Positions 36,140 through 44,538 of a stretch of 64,000 nucleotides of DNA are shown piece by piece; the first letter of the stretch is position 1, and each line of letters opens with the position of its first letter. The notes beneath the pieces are model-generated. The model made no database searches. It saw only the letters and a list, made by a program, of their open reading frames with translations, and was not told where the DNA came from. The stretch covers positions 1-64,000 of the forward strand of contig JAEZUC010000158.1 of the NCBI GenBank assembly GCA_023443515.1. The letters are read 5' to 3'. A program made the position numbers and the translations under genes. Source of the DNA: Bacillota bacterium (GTDB taxonomy: Bacteria > Bacillota > Clostridia > Acetivibrionales > DSM-1351).

Positions 36140-37155
36140 ATATCCACCCCTGCTTCGCCTTCGGCAATTGAACCGATAACATAAGCTTTTTCACCTTTGG
36201 AATCAAGGTAACTGATGATTTCTTCTGCTTTTTGCGAATCAACAGCAAGAACCATTCCTATTCCCATATTGAAGGTATTAAAAATGTCCTTATCAGCCAT
36301 ATTTCCAAGGTCTCTGAGTAAATCAAATATCGGTAGAACAGGCCATGAACCTTTTTGGATTTGAACTCGCAAACCCTCAGGAATCATTCTAGGAATATTC
36401 TCTATGAATCCTCCGCCCGTAATATGGGATATTCCCTTTAATTCGAATTTTTCTATTAGGTCAAGAATTGTTTTTACATATATTTTTGTTGGTTTTAAAA
36501 GTTCTTCTCCCAAAGTACAGCCAAGCTTTTCAACATATTCTTTAAGGTTGTTTTCAGTAGGGTTTATTAGCTTTCTTACCAGGGAATATCCGTTACTGTG
36601 AATTCCCGATGACGGAAGTCCGATTAATTTGTCACCTGCTTTTATTTTTTTACCGTCGATTATCTTGTTTTTATCAACAATTCCTACTGTAAAACCTGCC
36701 AGATCGTATTCATCAACAGGATAAAAACCCGGCATTTCAGCGGTTTCTCCTCCTATAAGAGAACAGCCTGACATAACACAACCTTCGGCTACCCCTTTTA
36801 CAATTTGTGCAACCTTTTCGGGATAGTTCTTTCCTACTGCAACATAATCCAGAAAAAATAACGGTTCTGCTCCACTGCATACTACATCATTTACACACAT
36901 TGCAACACAGTCAATACCAACGGTATCATGTTTGTCTGTCAAAAACGCTATTTTAAGTTTTGTACCTACTCCATCAGTTCCCGAAACCAATACCGGCTGT
37001 TCATACTTGGATTTATCCAGACTGAAAAGACCTCCAAAGCCTCCCAGTTCAGTCATAACCTCAGGCCTTAATGTACGTTTTACATGATTCTTCATTAATT
37101 TGACAGCTTCATAACCTGCCTCAACATCTACACCTGCTTCTCTATAAGTGGTCAT
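36133..37155 (-). CDS. purM: Phosphoribosylformylglycinamidine cyclo-ligase
   Basis: 340 residues from the ATG at 37155 (GGAGG at 8-nt spacing; an upstream TTG is rejected). It closes the imidazole ring of AIR with ATP. Motifs GTDGVGTKLKIAF, CVNDVVCSGAEPLFFLDY, GGETAEMPGFY and HITGGGFIENIPRM are all present. It follows purF by 35 nt and overlaps purN. Confidence 0.96.
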   Translation of the reverse strand: MTTYREAGVDVEAGYEAVKLMKNHVKRTLRPEVMTELGGFGGLFSLDKSKYEQPVLVSGTDGVGTKLKIAFLTDKHDTVGIDCVAMCVNDVVCSGAEPLFFLDYVAVGKNYPEKVAQIVKGVAEGCVMSGCSLIGGETAEMPGFYPVDEYDLAGFTVGIVDKNKIIDGKKIKAGDKLIGLPSSGIHSNGYSLVRKLINPTENNLKEYVEKLGCTLGEELLKPTKIYVKTILDLIEKFELKGISHITGGGFIENIPRMIPEGLRVQIQKGSWPVLPIFDLLRDLGNMADKDIFNTFNMGIGMVLAVDSQKAEEIISYLDSKGEKAYVIGSIAEGEAGVDIC

Positions 37156-37190
37156 GCAAATTACCTCCAAAGAAATTTGTTAATATCTAT

Positions 37191-38654
37191 TTAACAGCCG
37201 CAGCTGAATTTATCTCCTTCTTCCGGAACCTCGATAGGATAATTTCCGTCAAGACATGCCGAACAGAAACCCCGTTTTGAGCCTATAGGAGTTTTGAGAA
37301 GGCCCTCCAGACTAAGATACCCCAAAGTGTCAGCACATATCATTTCTCTGATTTCCTCAACTGATAGCTTATCTGCCACAAGTTCCTTTCTGGAAGATAT
37401 ATCTATTCCAAAATAGCATGGGAATTTTATAGGCGGAGAACTGACTCTCATGTGAACTTCCTTGGCACCTGCTTTTTTAAGAATCTGCACAATTCTCCTT
37501 GTTGTTGTTCCCCTTACAATAGAGTCATCTATGATAACAACCCTTTTTCCTTCAACTGATTTTCTTATGGCATTGTGCTTTATTCTCACAGCTACTTCTC
37601 TCATACCCTGACTTGGTTGAATAAAGGTTCTGCCAACGTACCTGTTTTTCACAAGCCCCTCTCCGTATGGTATCCCGGTCTGGTTTGAAAAACCGATTGC
37701 CGCAGAAATACCTGAATCAGGAACACCAATTACCACGTCAGCTTCTACAGGATGCTCAATTGCCAGACGTTTTCCCGCTTCATATCTGGATTGTTGAACA
37801 CTTGCGCCGTCTATAACACTGTCAGGTCTTGCAAAATATACAAATTCAAATATGCAGAGTTTTGTATCCTTATTGTTAAAAGGCCTTACCGACCTAATTT
37901 CATCATTTTCTATTATTACTATTTCACCCGGTTCAACATCCCTTATAAATTCGGCATTTACCGCATCCAATGCACATGATTCGGAAGCCAGAACATATGC
38001 TCCGGCAGTTTTACCAATACATAAAGGTCTTATTCCATAAGGGTCCCTTACTCCCAGCATTTTTGAAGCTGTCATAAGTATAAGCCCATAAGAACCCTTT
38101 ACGTCCACCATCATTTTTTCTACAGCTTCTTCCAGCGTTTCTGATGTAATACTGTGTTTAGTTATAAGATTTATAAGTACTTCGGTGTCATTGGTTGTTT
38201 GAAATATTGTTCCTATGTTTTCCATCTGTTCTCTGAGTACAGAAGCATTTACTATATTTCCATTGTGAGCAAGTGCCAGTTGCCCGTTTCTTGATCTTAC
38301 TACTATAGGCTGAGCATTTTCCCGTCTGCTTGCTCCTGTAGTAGAATAACGGACATGTCCGACTGCCATGGTACCCTTCAAGTGGCTCAGCATTACCTTG
38401 TCAAAAATTTCGGGGACCAGTCCCATGTCTTTTTGATATACTATGGTTTCCCTGTCACTTACTGCTATTCCTGCACTCTCCTGACCTCTGTGCTGGAGTG
38501 AATAAAGACCGTAATATGTTAATCCGGCCACATCTACTTCATTGCCGTCCAATGAATATACACCAAACACACCGCATTCTTCGTGCATCTTATCCATTCT
38601 TTCATCAAAACAGTCAGGATTATTGCACTTCAAACAATCACCAAAATTACACAT
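37191..38654 (-). CDS. purF: Amidophosphoribosyltransferase
   Basis: 487 residues. It commits PRPP to purine synthesis by forming phosphoribosylamine. After a short leader, the conserved ECGVFG supplies the N-terminal nucleophile Cys (about residue 27), implying propeptide removal. YGLYSLQHRGQESAGI, the PRPP loop VVIIDDSIVRGTT and cysteines near the end (GFCSACLDGNY, SCGC) fit the Bacillus-type enzyme that carries a 4Fe-4S cluster. First gene after purE, with a 91-nt gap. Confidence 0.96.
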   Translation of the reverse strand: MCNFGDCLKCNNPDCFDERMDKMHEECGVFGVYSLDGNEVDVAGLTYYGLYSLQHRGQESAGIAVSDRETIVYQKDMGLVPEIFDKVMLSHLKGTMAVGHVRYSTTGASRRENAQPIVVRSRNGQLALAHNGNIVNASVLREQMENIGTIFQTTNDTEVLINLITKHSITSETLEEAVEKMMVDVKGSYGLILMTASKMLGVRDPYGIRPLCIGKTAGAYVLASESCALDAVNAEFIRDVEPGEIVIIENDEIRSVRPFNNKDTKLCIFEFVYFARPDSVIDGASVQQSRYEAGKRLAIEHPVEADVVIGVPDSGISAAIGFSNQTGIPYGEGLVKNRYVGRTFIQPSQGMREVAVRIKHNAIRKSVEGKRVVIIDDSIVRGTTTRRIVQILKKAGAKEVHMRVSSPPIKFPCYFGIDISSRKELVADKLSVEEIREMICADTLGYLSLEGLLKTPIGSKRGFCSACLDGNYPIEVPEEGDKFSCGC

Positions 38655-38745
38655 GGGTAACTCCTTTTATCCAGATATGTGAGCGGTTTTGCCTATAACA
38701 AAACCGCTTTTCCTATTTTTATTAATTATAATAATTTTTTAAGAC

Positions 38746-39258
38746 TTATATTTCCAGAAGCTTTTTTTGAAGCTCCGCATTTTTCTTTTCTACTTTTTCT
38801 TGAAGGGATTTTTTGTAATCCAGCATTTTATGTCTTAATTCATGATATGCTACTGAAAGAATCTGTACCGCCAGCAATGCAGCATTCTCCGCACCGTCTA
38901 CCGCAACTGTTGCAACGGGAATTCCCGCAGGCATCTGAACAATGGACAGCAGTGAATCCAATCCGTCCATAGTGGAAGATTTTACCGGTACTCCGATAAC
39001 CGGAAGAGGTGTGTAAGCTGCCAGTACCCCCGGAAGATGTGCTGCTTTTCCTGCTGCTGCAATGATAACATCAAAACCGTTAGCCTCTGCATTTTTCGCA
39101 AACTGTGATGCTTTATCAGGTGTTCTGTGTGCTGAACAAACCATTACCTCACAGTCTATTTCGAAATCCTTTAAAATTTTAATACAGCTTTTCATAACTG
39201 AAAGGTCTGAATCACTACCCATGATAACAGCTACCTTTGCATCTTTGGAAATACACAT
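38746..39258 (-). CDS. purE: N5-carboxyaminoimidazole ribonucleotide mutase (PurE)
   Basis: 170 residues. VAVIMGSDSDLSVMK binds the substrate phosphate and CSAHRTPDKA carries the catalytic His. GKAAHLPGVLAAYTPLPVIGVPV and QMPAGIPVATVA complete the octamer core. No purK is seen in the window. It is first in the operon, behind a good promoter. The last 20 residues are a charged coiled tail (EKVEKKNAELQKKLLEI). Confidence 0.95.
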   Translation of the reverse strand: MCISKDAKVAVIMGSDSDLSVMKSCIKILKDFEIDCEVMVCSAHRTPDKASQFAKNAEANGFDVIIAAAGKAAHLPGVLAAYTPLPVIGVPVKSSTMDGLDSLLSIVQMPAGIPVATVAVDGAENAALLAVQILSVAYHELRHKMLDYKKSLQEKVEKKNAELQKKLLEI

Positions 39259-39340
39259 AACATCTGCCCCCTGTATTTTATTTATTTTTTATGAACAATT
39301 TTTATATTTTCACAAAAATAATTCGTCTTTTTATGCTTTA

Positions 39341-39370
39341 ATATTACCAATAAAAAGACTGTATTGTCAA
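39341..39370 (-). promoter_or_regulatory. pur operon promoter
   Basis: Minus strand -35 TTGACA (39365-39370) and -10 TAATAT (39341-39346) with 18-nt spacing, about 85 nt upstream of purE. I see no purine riboswitch core in the leader and no clear PurR box. Confidence 0.65.
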
Positions 39371-39382
39371 TTAATCTAATAA

Positions 39383-39415
39383 AAAAAGCGAACGTTTTTT
39401 AAATGTTCACTTTAA
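39383..39415 (-). terminator. Terminator downstream of the AEC transporter
   Basis: Minus strand AAGTGAACATTT pairs with AAACGTTCGCTT around a three-base loop and is followed by a run of T. Confidence 0.8.
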
Positions 39416-39430
39416 ATATTCGGTATGTTT

Positions 39431-40408
39431 TTATCCAAGGAGATAAACTATTAACGGAAGTGTAAAAATTGAGAGGATAGTTGAAACAAATATCCCTTCG
39501 GTGGCGGCATTATAATCTGATTCATACTGCAATGCCAGTGCCGAAACAATTGTTGAAGCAGGCATAGCCAGCTGTAATACAACTATTTTGACAACAAAGT
39601 GGTTGAAAACTCCCTTTGTTAAATTGAAAAAAAGTATTGCCACAAATGGTACTATAAGAAGCTTGAACAGGGACAATGCAAAATATTTGAGTTTTGATAC
39701 TATGTCACTGAAGCGCGTAATTCTTATACTGGAAAGAATTAACCCTATAAAAATCATTGACAGGTAGATAGTAGTATGTCCTAAGCCGTTAAAAGCCTCA
39801 TAAAATATACTCCAAGCTTTTTTATATACATAGTTTTTTCCAATATCGAACTGAAATTTTAAAAATATCATTGCTATCCCACCCAAAAAAGCAAGCGTGT
39901 TGGGATTTATCAGGTGAAGCAGATTGTCTCTCCAGTTTTTTGTGTTATGCTTGTTAAACAGATATATTCCCAGTGTCCAAAGAATTGCATCGTTTGCAAT
40001 ATTAAAGAATATTGCATAGACAATTCCTATATCTCCGTACATTGCTTTTAGTAAAGGGTATGCCATAAATATAACATTTCCGAACATTGATTGTGCAACA
40101 TATATATTCTTTGTCTTTTCCCCTATTCTTAGTATTTTACATTGCCCTACTGCAATAGCTCCTGCAATGAGAATAAAAATTACGCCGAAAATAAATATAT
40201 AAAATCCATTTGTCAGTGTTTCACGGGTAAAAGTGTAATTGCCCATAGTTGTAAATATCAGAAACGGCATGGTTATTTTCAGAATCAAGACAGATATATA
40301 TTTGTGAGAATTTTCAGGCAAAAACCCGGTTTTTCCTGCTGCAAAACCTGTCAGCCCCAGAAGTGTAAGAATTATTATCTGGTTGGTTATAATCTGTATC
40401 TGATCCAC
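39431..40408 (-). CDS. AEC-family (auxin efflux carrier-like) membrane transporter
   Basis: 325 residues starting at GTG behind GGAGG. About ten hydrophobic helices are arranged in two halves, with a central charged loop. PENSHKYISVLILKITMPFL near the N-terminus and the C-terminal LQLAMPASTIVSALALQY are typical of bacterial AEC permeases, which export small organic acids such as malate, lactate or auxin-like compounds. Single gene with its own terminator. No neighbour hints at the substrate. Confidence 0.85.
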   Translation of the reverse strand: MDQIQIITNQIIILTLLGLTGFAAGKTGFLPENSHKYISVLILKITMPFLIFTTMGNYTFTRETLTNGFYIFIFGVIFILIAGAIAVGQCKILRIGEKTKNIYVAQSMFGNVIFMAYPLLKAMYGDIGIVYAIFFNIANDAILWTLGIYLFNKHNTKNWRDNLLHLINPNTLAFLGGIAMIFLKFQFDIGKNYVYKKAWSIFYEAFNGLGHTTIYLSMIFIGLILSSIRITRFSDIVSKLKYFALSLFKLLIVPFVAILFFNLTKGVFNHFVVKIVVLQLAMPASTIVSALALQYESDYNAATEGIFVSTILSIFTLPLIVYLLG

Positions 40409-40477
40409 GGTAATACGCCTCCAAAATTATGATATATTGCAAAACAGAAAGTTTTTCTGTTTTAACATAATACTTCC

Positions 40478-40688
40478 GTATAAAATTATATCAATGTTTG
40501 CTTCCAAGATATTTGCAATAGTTTCTAGCGGCTCATCTTAGGATGTTTTACCGTCGCTCACATTCATCGTCCATGATTCATTGTGTCGCTAAAACCTACA
40601 TCGTGTAGGTTTTCCGGTAAAACATCCATTTTCGCCGATAAACAACTGCAAATATCTTTAACCAAGCTTCCATTGATTCAATTTATAC
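40478..40688 (-). repeat. Long palindromic structured repeat, copy A
   Basis: A roughly 210-nt imperfect palindrome in the intergenic region between the zinc-ribbon gene and the AEC transporter. Arms 40478-40553 and 40614-40688 pair with each other (shared blocks GTATAAA, ATATCAATG/AATCAATG, AAGATATTTGCA, GGATGTTTTACCG). The 67-nt apex (40551-40617, read on the minus strand) starts CCGGAAAACCTACA, holds a perfect 10-bp hairpin with loop CGA, and ends GAGCGACGG. The same core with compensatory changes is found at 53754-53818. It may be a mobile palindromic element or a structured RNA. Confidence 0.7.
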
Positions 40689-40768
40689 TCATTAGTACAG
40701 GCTAAAAAAAGATAAAAATTAATTATCAACAAGCCCCATGATATCATATAATTTTGTTTTAACGTTGT

Positions 40769-41056
40769 CTACTCATTTTTGCCGTTCAGATTCAATCCGC
40801 AGGAAGGACAAGTATCATGTTCAAGTTTAACAGTTGCTCCGCACGCCGGGCAAATATCATATGGGTTATCAATTATCTCATAGTCTTCATTTGTTTGTTT
40901 TTTCTGTTTTAGTGATATTGCATACTGTTTTTGCAATATCATTCTTATGGTCCTGATTTCCTTGGCTGTTTCGGAGCCATCGATTGCCGATTTGATTACC
41001 CAACATAATATAAATAACCACACAATAAAAAAGAATAAAAACAATATAATCTCCAT
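40769..41056 (-). CDS. Small membrane-anchored zinc-ribbon protein
   Basis: 95 residues. One N-terminal transmembrane helix (about 2-22, EIILFLFFFIVWLFILCWVI) is followed by a basic cytoplasmic linker and a C-terminal zinc ribbon with two knuckles, CPACG and CPSCG (about 72 and 84). No catalytic motif. The gene lies just downstream of modC but 75 nt away and may not belong to the nif operon. Function unknown. Confidence 0.7.
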   Translation of the reverse strand: MEIILFLFFFIVWLFILCWVIKSAIDGSETAKEIRTIRMILQKQYAISLKQKKQTNEDYEIIDNPYDICPACGATVKLEHDTCPSCGLNLNGKNE

Positions 41057-41131
41057 AGCAAACCCCTGACATAGTTTTTTGTAAAATATACCATATATTC
41101 AATATAATAGCTATATTATTTTTTAGAACTA

Positions 41132-42193
41132 TCAAGTAAGTAGTAATAGACATTCCTCCGGGAAAAATAAATTAACAGGCGTACCCTTTTCTCTGATTTT
41201 TTTCCATATGTCTTTATCCACTTCCCATCTGATTTTTGAATTATCTGCATCTGAGTTTTTATGTAGGTTTTCCAGCATAATAATATAGGAAAAAGGATTT
41301 TCAATAATCTTTACAGCTTCACAAGACATTACATTTGTACCGATGCTTTTTTCCGAGTACTGGAGATAATGAGCTCTCATGCCTACAAATTTAATATCCC
41401 CCGGTATTTTTCGGTCACAAAACAATGTTATGTTCCAATCAATAGCCAATAGTGAATTTTGTGATATTTGCCTTACGGCAGAAATATTTTTGCACCCTGT
41501 CAGAAGTGCTGCCGCGACGGTTTTAGGATTTCTAAACAAATCCTCTTTTTTATTTACGGTTTCGATTTTTCCATCCGATATCACTGCAATATCATTTGAT
41601 AATCGGTAAACCTCATTTCTGTTGTGTGAAACAAGAAGTACTGTGCCCTTGAATTTTGACAGAATTTCAATAATTTCCTGCTCCAGCTGCCATTTCAAGC
41701 AACTGTCCAAAGCGGAAAACGGCTCATCCAACATGATTATATCCGGCTCGGAAGCAAGTATCCTTGCCAGTGCCACCCTCTGTTGCTGACCGCCGGACAA
41801 CTGCGACGGACGCTTTTTTTCCAACCCTTCAAGAAAAAAGGTCTTAATTTTCTCTTTTACATGTCTCTCCTTTTCTTTTTCCGGCAAATGTACTCCTGCC
41901 CCGATGTTTTCTTCTACCGTCATGTTAGGAAAAAGCGCATAGTTCTGAAACAGGTAGCCAACCTTTCGCTTTTGAGGAGGTAGATTTATTTTTTTTTCAG
42001 AGTCAAACAAAATACGGTCGTCCAGAACTATCCGGCCTTCATCAGGAGTTTCTATCCCCGCTATGCATTTTAAGGTCATGCTTTTACCCGAGCCGGAAGA
42101 ACCAAGCAGCGACATAATACCCTGGCTTGAGCTGAATTGAACATTGAGATTAAATTTTCCAAGTCTTTTTTTTATATCTACATAAAGTGCCAT
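41132..42193 (-). CDS. modC: Molybdate ABC transporter ATP-binding protein
   Basis: About 353 residues. Two adjacent ATGs (42196, 42193) follow GAGGAGGAG; the second has better spacing. Walker A GSSGSGKS, signature LSGGQQQRVAL, Walker B IIMLDEPFSALDS and H-loop LLVSHNR are intact, with a C-terminal regulatory region of about 130 residues in the position of the ModC TOBE-like domain. It is last in the nif-mod operon, 8 nt after modB, and powers molybdate import for the FeMo cofactor. Confidence 0.9.
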   Translation of the reverse strand: MALYVDIKKRLGKFNLNVQFSSSQGIMSLLGSSGSGKSMTLKCIAGIETPDEGRIVLDDRILFDSEKKINLPPQKRKVGYLFQNYALFPNMTVEENIGAGVHLPEKEKERHVKEKIKTFFLEGLEKKRPSQLSGGQQQRVALARILASEPDIIMLDEPFSALDSCLKWQLEQEIIEILSKFKGTVLLVSHNRNEVYRLSNDIAVISDGKIETVNKKEDLFRNPKTVAAALLTGCKNISAVRQISQNSLLAIDWNITLFCDRKIPGDIKFVGMRAHYLQYSEKSIGTNVMSCEAVKIIENPFSYIIMLENLHKNSDADNSKIRWEVDKDIWKKIREKGTPVNLFFPEECLLLLT

Positions 42194-42204
42194 CATACTC
42201 CTCC

Positions 42205-42867
42205 TCAGCTTTTTTTACCGGCCTGCCTGGTGTTCCAGAAATTCATGAGAATCATCGACCCGAAAGACATCATACATATTATTAATACCCACTTGTATGC
42301 TTGTTCCCTGTCTCCCGCCTGAACTGCAGTGTATACTGCAACAGCCATTGTGCGAGTCTTCCCCGGAATGTTTCCGGCAAGCATTATAGTGGCTCCGAAT
42401 TCTCCTAAGGCTCTTGCAAAAGCAAGTACAGTTCCTGCAATTAAACCCGGTAAAACATTTGGGACAATAATCCTGAAGAATATTTTCATTTCCGGCATCC
42501 CAAGCGTTCTTGCAGCGCTGACAAGATTCTCATCAAACTGTTCAAAGGAACCCCTGGCAGTGCGGTACATTAACGGAAAAGATACTATTGCAGAAGCAAC
42601 AACCGCTCCTAACCAGGTAAATACAACACTTATGTCAACCTGTCTCAAAGCGCTTCCCAGAAAGCTGTTTCTGCCAAAAAGGATCAATAAAAAAAAGCCC
42701 ACAACCGTGGGAGGTAAAACCATGGGGAGAGTAAACAGTCCGTCTATTAACCCTTTAAATCTCTTTAATTTAAGAACATAGTATGCACAAAGAATTCCTG
42801 TAAAAACCGTTATAATTGTTGCAATAATAGCTACTTTTAGTGAAATATAAAGCGGAGTAAAATCCAT
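42205..42867 (-). CDS. modB: Molybdate ABC transporter permease
   Basis: 220 residues, about five transmembrane helices. The EAA loop that contacts ModC is present (SAARTLGMPEMKIFFRIIVP, with GLIAGTVLAFARALGEFGATIMLAGN following), exactly as in ModB. It is the channel of the molybdate importer, between modA (32 nt) and modC (8 nt). Confidence 0.93.
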   Translation of the reverse strand: MDFTPLYISLKVAIIATIITVFTGILCAYYVLKLKRFKGLIDGLFTLPMVLPPTVVGFFLLILFGRNSFLGSALRQVDISVVFTWLGAVVASAIVSFPLMYRTARGSFEQFDENLVSAARTLGMPEMKIFFRIIVPNVLPGLIAGTVLAFARALGEFGATIMLAGNIPGKTRTMAVAVYTAVQAGDREQAYKWVLIICMMSFGSMILMNFWNTRQAGKKS

Positions 42868-42899
42868 GGTTCTCGCCTCCCTTATATAAATCTACTGTT

Positions 42900-43706
42900 T
42901 TATTTAATGTCAAAGCCATGCTTTTTAAATACGGCAGTAGCTTTAGAAGTTTTCATAAAGTCAATAAAAGCACCGGCTTCTAGTTGATTTTTACTGCTCC
43001 TTATAACGGCTACCGGATATATTACAGGCTTATGTGTATCCTTTGGAGCTTCACAAACAACATTTATTTTTTCAGAAGCTATGGCATCTGTCTGATATAC
43101 TACTCCGCAGTCCACGTCTCCGTTCTCAACCCATGTAAGCACTTGCCTGACATCGCTTCCAAAAACAGCTTTTCCCTTCACCTTGTCCCAAATACCCAAG
43201 GTTGTGAAAACCTCCTTTGCATACTGTCCGGCAGGTACACTGTCCGGCTCACCCAATCCGATCTTTGATACGCTGTCCGATACAGAATCCCCAAAACTTG
43301 CTAACTCCTTATTGCTCTCCTTAGGTGAAATTAACACCACTTTGTTTACTAAAAGTTCTTTTTTAGAACCTTCAAGTAGCAGGCCTTTTTCCTCAAGAGT
43401 ATTCATTTGTTTCAGTGACGCAGGCATAAATATGTCGGTCGGAGCTCCCTCTTCTATCTGAGTTGCCAATGCTCCTGATGAACCGAAGGTAAATTTGACC
43501 TCCACATATGGTTTTTCCTTTTTATAAAGTTCTGTCAAATCCTGGGCTGTCTCCTTAAGGCTTGCCGCAGCAGATACAATTAGTTCTACTTTATGTGTGT
43601 TATTTGACTTATTGTTATCTATAACTCCAAAGCTGCATCCTGAAACTAAATATATCATTATAAGAAAAACTGAAACATATTTGAGCATATGTTTGTTTTT
43701 AACCAT
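42900..43706 (-). CDS. modA: Molybdate-binding lipoprotein
   Basis: 268 residues with GGAGGTG ahead of the ATG. A lipoprotein signal peptide ends in the lipobox LVSGC (Cys about 24). The mature part starts with LIVSAAASLKETAQDL, whose serine/alanine residues bind the oxyanion, and contains FTFGSSGALATQIEEGAPTD and VENGDVDCGVVYQTDA, hallmarks of ModA. It is anchored on the outer face of the membrane. It lies 1 nt after nifV-alpha, so molybdate uptake is built into the nif operon. Confidence 0.93.
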   Translation of the reverse strand: MVKNKHMLKYVSVFLIMIYLVSGCSFGVIDNNKSNNTHKVELIVSAAASLKETAQDLTELYKKEKPYVEVKFTFGSSGALATQIEEGAPTDIFMPASLKQMNTLEEKGLLLEGSKKELLVNKVVLISPKESNKELASFGDSVSDSVSKIGLGEPDSVPAGQYAKEVFTTLGIWDKVKGKAVFGSDVRQVLTWVENGDVDCGVVYQTDAIASEKINVVCEAPKDTHKPVIYPVAVIRSSKNQLEAGAFIDFMKTSKATAVFKKHGFDIK

Positions 43707-43707
43707 A

Positions 43708-44538
43708 TCAAATCACCTCCGTTTTTCGTTGTCCTTCTATTGGAAATAGCACTGTTTTTGCTTTTTGACTTATAATAACCGCATCTGTGTTACAAGGCTT
43801 TATATCGAAGATTTGCCCTGCTACTGCTACAAATTGGTTTAAATCACAGTTACCTGCTCTCTCGCCTATTCCTGAAATTGTTGTATCTATGTACATTGCA
43901 CCTGCTTTTGCTGCAGTCAGGGAATTTGCACAAGCCATTCCCAAATCATTATGAGCATGTATTCCCACCGGAATGTCAACATTATCAATAATTTCACGTA
44001 TACATTGATGTGTTCTTGAAGGGGTCAGTACTCCTACCGTGTCCGCAAATCTTATGCTTTTAACTCCCATATCAGACAGTAAGTTTGCCATGCTTATTAT
44101 GAATGTGATATCTGCCCGTGAAGCATCTTCAAAACCTACCGTTACCTCATAGCCTTTATTCTTGGCCATAAAGACACATTCCTGAAGGGTCTTTTTAAGC
44201 CATGTTTTATTTTTTTTGAGCTTTGAATATATGTGTATATATGAAATAGGGGCACTTATATGAATAATGTCCGGGTGGCAGTCAAAGGAATTATTTATAT
44301 CGTCCCTGTTCATTCTGTTCCAAGTAGAAATTAATGCACTTTTTCTTTGAATCATGATTTCACATATAGTTTCTTTTTCGTAATTGCCCATTGCAGGTAT
44401 ACCCGCTTCTATTTGTGAAATCCCCCCATTATCCATGAGTTGTGCCAGCTTTACCTTCTGAGCCTTATTAAAAGCATATCCGGGAGTTTGTTCCCCGTCA
44501 CGTAGAGTTGTGTCAACAATATATTTTTCAGCCTTCAC
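43708..44538 (-). CDS. nifV: Homocitrate synthase, N-terminal (alpha) subunit
   Basis: 276 residues. The start is placed at the GTG at 44538 (GGGAG upstream), 11 nt inside the end of the preceding gene. It contains the catalytic barrel of NifV: VDTTLRDGEQTPG (metal Asp and catalytic Arg), IEAGIPAMG, RFADTVGVLTP and the metal histidines in GIHAHNDLGMACAN, then GIGERAGNCDLN. It stops where full NifV would continue into the C-terminal domain, which is encoded separately just upstream. This matches nifV-alpha of C. pasteurianum. The complex makes homocitrate for FeMo-co. Confidence 0.88.
   Translation of the reverse strand: MKAEKYIVDTTLRDGEQTPGYAFNKAQKVKLAQLMDNGGISQIEAGIPAMGNYEKETICEIMIQRKSALISTWNRMNRDDINNSFDCHPDIIHISAPISYIHIYSKLKKNKTWLKKTLQECVFMAKNKGYEVTVGFEDASRADITFIISMANLLSDMGVKSIRFADTVGVLTPSRTHQCIREIIDNVDIPVGIHAHNDLGMACANSLTAAKAGAMYIDTTISGIGERAGNCDLNQFVAVAGQIFDIKPCNTDAVIISQKAKTVLFPIEGQRKTEVI

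Noticed and set aside
39259..39340. Purine riboswitch upstream of purE
   Set aside because: The short AT-rich leader lacks the three-way-junction core and no terminator pairing is seen.
41116..41304. Short minus-strand frames around the end of modC
   Set aside because: They overlap the well-supported modC or zinc-ribbon gene in other frames and lack initiation signals.
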